49,164 nucleotides of DNA from a virus, in the IMG/VR virus record IMGVR_UViG_3300023174_000245, positions 1-49,164 of that record, one strand, 5' to 3'. A program made the translations under genes and the position numbers. Positions 46,997 to 49,164 of the stretch are shown here, in pieces. Each line of letters opens with the position of its first letter. Positions within the stretch are counted from its first letter, which is position 1. Under the pieces are notes generated by a model, which did no database searches, was not told where the DNA came from, and saw nothing but the letters and a program-made list of their open reading frames with translations.

Positions 46997-47024
46997 TTGA
47001 AGTCAAATGATAATCATATATTAT
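46997..47024 (+). promoter_or_regulatory. sigma70-type promoter abutting the start at 47031
   Basis: TTGAAG (46997-47002), 16 bp, TATTAT (47019-47024), exactly 6 nt to the ATG at 47031; this selects 47031 over the in-frame ATG at 47007, which lies inside the promoter. Confidence 0.65.
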
Positions 47025-47030
47025 AAAAAT

Positions 47031-47246
47031 ATGCAGTATAAGCTCATTCAACATAAAGATAAAGATCTTAAGAAGTTCAATGACGAGGTAAACAAATACC
47101 TAAAAGATGGCTGGGAACTTCACGGAGACTATCGAGTGATTGTTATTGATGGTACGGATATTAATAATCCTGGATACATTATTAATTCCCAGCTTCTACA
47201 AAAAGAAGAGGATAAACCAAAGCTAGGTTTTAACGTCAAGTCCTAG
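47031..47246 (+). CDS. DUF1737-like small protein
   Basis: 71 residues. MQYKLIQHKDKDLKKFNDEV followed by NKYLKDGWELHGDY is the usual DUF1737-type pattern (strand, helix, GW-x-x-x-G turn, strand). Biochemical role of the family unknown. Convergent with the next gene (4-nt overlap). Confidence 0.6.
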   Translation: MQYKLIQHKDKDLKKFNDEVNKYLKDGWELHGDYRVIVIDGTDINNPGYIINSQLLQKEEDKPKLGFNVKS

Positions 47247-47641
47247 ACCTCAGTAATTGAGATCTTATATCCCTTATCCTTACTATAACGAACGGATAGG
47301 TAGTTATCTACGAGTTGACTAGGAATGTCCTGGACATCTAGAGCATTAGCTATAATTGTATAGAGGTTATCAATATCCTCATCGAGTACTACCTGTTCGG
47401 CGTCTTCCTCAGTTTCCGGTCTAAGTTCAACATCTAGGGCATTTACCTCTTCGTGACCTCCATCATGTTGGATAACAAGAATGTTATTAGGAAGCACTTC
47501 ACGAACCTCACCAATGGCTTCAGGTTCATCAATTAAAGAAACAAAGTCACCGATTGTAATCGTCTGCCCTCTCCCGTCTTTAACGTTCTTAGAAGATGGG
47601 CTAGCGTAGGCTTCGAAAATAAGATCGGTATCCTTATTCAT
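47243..47641 (-). CDS. putative capsid-packaged internal protein, 132 aa
   Basis: Starts at the second Met of the open frame: MNKDTDLIFEAYASPSSK, with LIFE|A as candidate prohead cleavage site, like the next gene upstream (MRNDDHLIFENY). The following part (GDFVSLIDEPEAIGEVREVL) is SH3/KOW-like, with an acidic C-terminal half. Co-transcribed with 47649-48179. Confidence 0.6.
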   Translation of the reverse strand: MNKDTDLIFEAYASPSSKNVKDGRGQTITIGDFVSLIDEPEAIGEVREVLPNNILVIQHDGGHEEVNALDVELRPETEEDAEQVVLDEDIDNLYTIIANALDVQDIPSQLVDNYLSVRYSKDKGYKISITEV

Positions 47642-47648
47642 AAATAAA

Positions 47649-48179
47649 TTAGGAATCCTGAAGACCCTTCTCGTAATAAGCACTGAGTACGTGCTCTAAG
47701 GCCTGAACTACGTGACCGTATGAATCACCCCAGTTACCCGGGGCCCCGACAACGAGTTTGGCCATTTCCTTACAATCAAGATGATCACCAGTGTAGCCAA
47801 AGCCTTCGACTTCATGAAGGGCCATCTTAATCTTTTCTTCTACACTGTAAGTCTCAGCATCCTCAGACTTTGATTGATTAGCCTCACATTCTTCACACTC
47901 ATTACAATCACATCCTTTTTGGGCGTAAGAGCAGTGTGATTTTTCATCATCCTCAGAACGTACAGAACCGATGTTCTTTCTTTCCTTCCTCTTTTGCTCA
48001 ATTTTGGCCATGATGTCATCACCGGTGGCTTCATTGTCTTCAGACTTTGTTTGGTTATCTTTACACTCCTGGCACCCATCACAATCACATCCCTCTTCAG
48101 CGTACTTACAAGTATGTTCAAAGGCCTCGTGGAGCTTCTTAAAGTAGTTTTCAAAAATTAAATGATCATCATTACGCAT
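47649..48179 (-). CDS. putative packaged protein with duplicated Cys-rich metal-binding repeat
   Basis: 176 residues. MRNDDHLIFENYFKKLHEAF is a capsid-targeting-like start. Two copies of a repeat follow: CKYAEEGCDCDGCQEC and CSYAQKGCDCNECEEC, each with five Cys and followed by a KSED-type linker. A helical C-terminal domain (about 110-176) follows. The repeats should bind zinc or another metal. AATAAATA ends 5 nt upstream. Confidence 0.65.
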   Translation of the reverse strand: MRNDDHLIFENYFKKLHEAFEHTCKYAEEGCDCDGCQECKDNQTKSEDNEATGDDIMAKIEQKRKERKNIGSVRSEDDEKSHCSYAQKGCDCNECEECEANQSKSEDAETYSVEEKIKMALHEVEGFGYTGDHLDCKEMAKLVVGAPGNWGDSYGHVVQALEHVLSAYYEKGLQDS

Positions 48180-48184
48180 AGAAG

Positions 48185-48192
48185 TATTTATT
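48185..48192 (-). promoter_or_regulatory. late-type promoter AATAAATA
   Basis: Minus-strand octamer ending 5 nt before the ATG at 48179, back to back with the plus-strand promoter at 48212. Confidence 0.55.
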
Positions 48193-48211
48193 CCTAAAGG
48201 ACAGAAAAAGC

Positions 48212-48240
48212 TTGTAGTTCATAAAGAATTTCAATACTAT
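48212..48240 (+). promoter_or_regulatory. sigma70-type promoter abutting the start at 48247
   Basis: TTGTAG (48212-48217), 17 bp, TACTAT (48235-48240), exactly 6 nt (AAGGGT) to the ATG. Confidence 0.7.
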
Positions 48241-48246
48241 AAGGGT

Positions 48247-48612
48247 ATGACAATTAAAACTACAAAAAAGGAAATCGTTCGGTTTAATGATACAATGAAG
48301 CCAATTATTGCCGATCTTTTAGAGACAATCGGGAATGATGGACATACGGTGTGGTTGCCGTCTATTCTTAATAACTTTCCGGAAGGTATTCAGTCCAGGT
48401 TTATTAAGAAGATTAAGTCTGATACGTCTGATTATAAGTCCACAATCTTTGATAACAATGGTCAGGTGGTGGAGGAGTGTGAGGGTATCTACGGGTTATC
48501 TCTTCTTGGAACTATCTGTAATGATCTAGGTCTTGAGTATGATAGTAAGCTTGGAAGGGGGTTTCAGGCCCGGTGTTACACGGAATCAATTGAAAAGTGG
48601 CTTGCACTTTAA
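48247..48612 (+). CDS. hypothetical protein, 121 aa
   Basis: Mixed alpha/beta cytoplasmic protein with two Cys near the middle and one near the end. Own promoter, and the next gene's -35 overlaps its last codons. Unrecognised. Confidence 0.65.
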   Translation: MTIKTTKKEIVRFNDTMKPIIADLLETIGNDGHTVWLPSILNNFPEGIQSRFIKKIKSDTSDYKSTIFDNNGQVVEECEGIYGLSLLGTICNDLGLEYDSKLGRGFQARCYTESIEKWLAL

Positions 48613-48630
48613 TTCAGATTCCAGTATCAT
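48602..48630 (+). promoter_or_regulatory. sigma70-type promoter abutting the start at 48637
   Basis: TTGCAC (48602-48607), 17 bp, TATCAT (48625-48630), exactly 6 nt (AAGGGT) to the ATG. Confidence 0.7.
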
Positions 48631-48636
48631 AAGGGT

Positions 48637-48825
48637 ATGAAAAATGAAACATACGACAAGGTAGTTGAGGGGTATAACAATCAGCTCATTCATTGGGATA
48701 CAAAGAAGAAAGTTCTAGAGCAGATGATTAAGGATTTGAATGTTCAGTATACGTTTGCCTCTGAGGAATGGGATCATATCTGGCGGGAGAAGCATTCATA
48801 TATCCTAGAACACGAAAACAAGTAA
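48637..48825 (+). CDS. small helical protein, paralogue of the protein at 42007
   Basis: 62 residues: GYNNQLIHWDTKKKVLEQMI and EWDHIWREKHSYILEHENK match the 64-aa protein at 42007 through nearly the full length. Followed by the next gene after 1 nt. Unknown function. Confidence 0.65.
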   Translation: MKNETYDKVVEGYNNQLIHWDTKKKVLEQMIKDLNVQYTFASEEWDHIWREKHSYILEHENK

Positions 48826-48826
48826 T

Positions 48827-49006
48827 ATGAATAAATTATCTATCTGGAAGGAATTTGAAAAGAAATCTAAAGCTACCCAGAATAAGATCTATAAGCAGGT
48901 AATCAATGTTATCAAAACATCTGGGAGAAGGAATGTTACAAAGGATGATGACATAGTAATGGATGAAATCATTAATAAGCGGTCAACCTGGATTCAAGAG
49001 ATCTAA
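48827..49006 (+). CDS. hypothetical protein, 59 aa
   Basis: Starts 1 nt after the upstream stop (TAATATG). Lys-rich and helical (IWKEFEKKSKATQNKIYKQV). Overlaps by 4 nt the end of the partial minus-strand gene. Unrecognised. Confidence 0.55.
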   Translation: MNKLSIWKEFEKKSKATQNKIYKQVINVIKTSGRRNVTKDDDIVMDEIINKRSTWIQEI

Positions 49007-49164
49007 AGACTACAGGAACGGAGAAGAACGAGAATAAAGAAGCAGATAAAGAAGTAGATAGAAAAACGAAAGAGTTTATTCTTCTTGGATTTAGAAATTA
49101 ATTCCCTGTTATTTTGTTCATCTTCTAAAAGCTGTTTATGTTCTTCCTCTAGATGAAGCTGTTC
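49003..49164 (-). CDS. partial C-terminally anchored coiled-coil membrane protein
   Basis: Only the last 53 codons lie in the window; the gene continues past 49164. A Glu/Gln/Leu-rich coiled coil (EQLHLEEEHKQLLEDEQ) leads to a Lys-rich boundary and a hydrophobic tail anchor (FSIYFFICFFILVLL) just before the stop. A tail-anchored membrane protein is predicted. Confidence 0.5.
   Translation of the reverse strand, partial: EQLHLEEEHKQLLEDEQNNRELISKSKKNKLFRFSIYFFICFFILVLLRSCSL

Overview
The window looks like part of a large, AT-rich genome of a T4-superfamily tailed phage (myovirus) infecting a Gram-negative bacterium. Grounds: octamers of T4 late-promoter type (TATAAATA and close variants) in front of virion-type genes; a phage set of nucleotide-metabolism genes (compact class I ribonucleotide reductase, dCMP deaminase, deoxynucleotidase); very large fibre genes; free-standing GIY-YIG and HNH endonucleases; a cluster of tRNAs plus a tmRNA; a lipoprotein signal; and dense packing of many short unknown genes. 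The exact host cannot be read from the sequence.

Layout. 1-6.3 kb: highly expressed early-type genes (63-aa basic protein, RadA-like ATPase, DUF932-like protein), a 5'-nucleotidase, and a ~0.9 kb non-coding RNA block (tmRNA, a tRNA-like element, tRNA-Thr, an unassigned RNA ending in a terminator). 6.3-15.2 kb: more tRNAs, Hsp20, homing endonucleases, a flavodoxin-like reductase, a deaminase-like protein, a homologue of ribosomal protein bS21, and several proteins with T4-like capsid-targeting N-termini. 15.7-23.8 kb: three very large fibre/adhesin genes. 24-30 kb: nrdB, nrdA, dCMP deaminase, small zinc and histone-like proteins. 30-38.6 kb: holin candidate, sulfotransferase and glycosyltransferase pair, and a second set of fibre and virion genes, mostly on the minus strand. 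38.6-49.2 kb: many short unknown genes with strong promoters, interleaved with minus-strand genes carrying capsid-targeting-like N-termini, one of which looks like a PD-(D/E)xK nuclease.

Main observation: promoters are fused to start codons. At least 16 genes have a TTGnnn / 16-17 bp / TAnnnT-like promoter whose -10 box ends 6-9 nt before the ATG, and about a dozen late-type genes have (T/N)ATAAATA ending 4-7 nt before the start codon. Transcription would then begin at or next to the first codon, so much of the phage transcriptome should be leaderless. Only the 63-aa gene at 92 and hsp20 at 7144 show clear leaders with Shine-Dalgarno sites. The same window encodes bS21 (the ribosomal protein beside the anti-Shine-Dalgarno), a tmRNA with an exceptionally long (33-residue) tag, and tRNAs with unexpected variable-arm classes. 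Together these suggest a coordinated phage takeover of translation. A second theme is a family of otherwise unrelated proteins sharing an N-terminus like that of T4 internal head proteins, implying several capsid-packaged, co-injected proteins (protease-like, nuclease-like, zinc-repeat).
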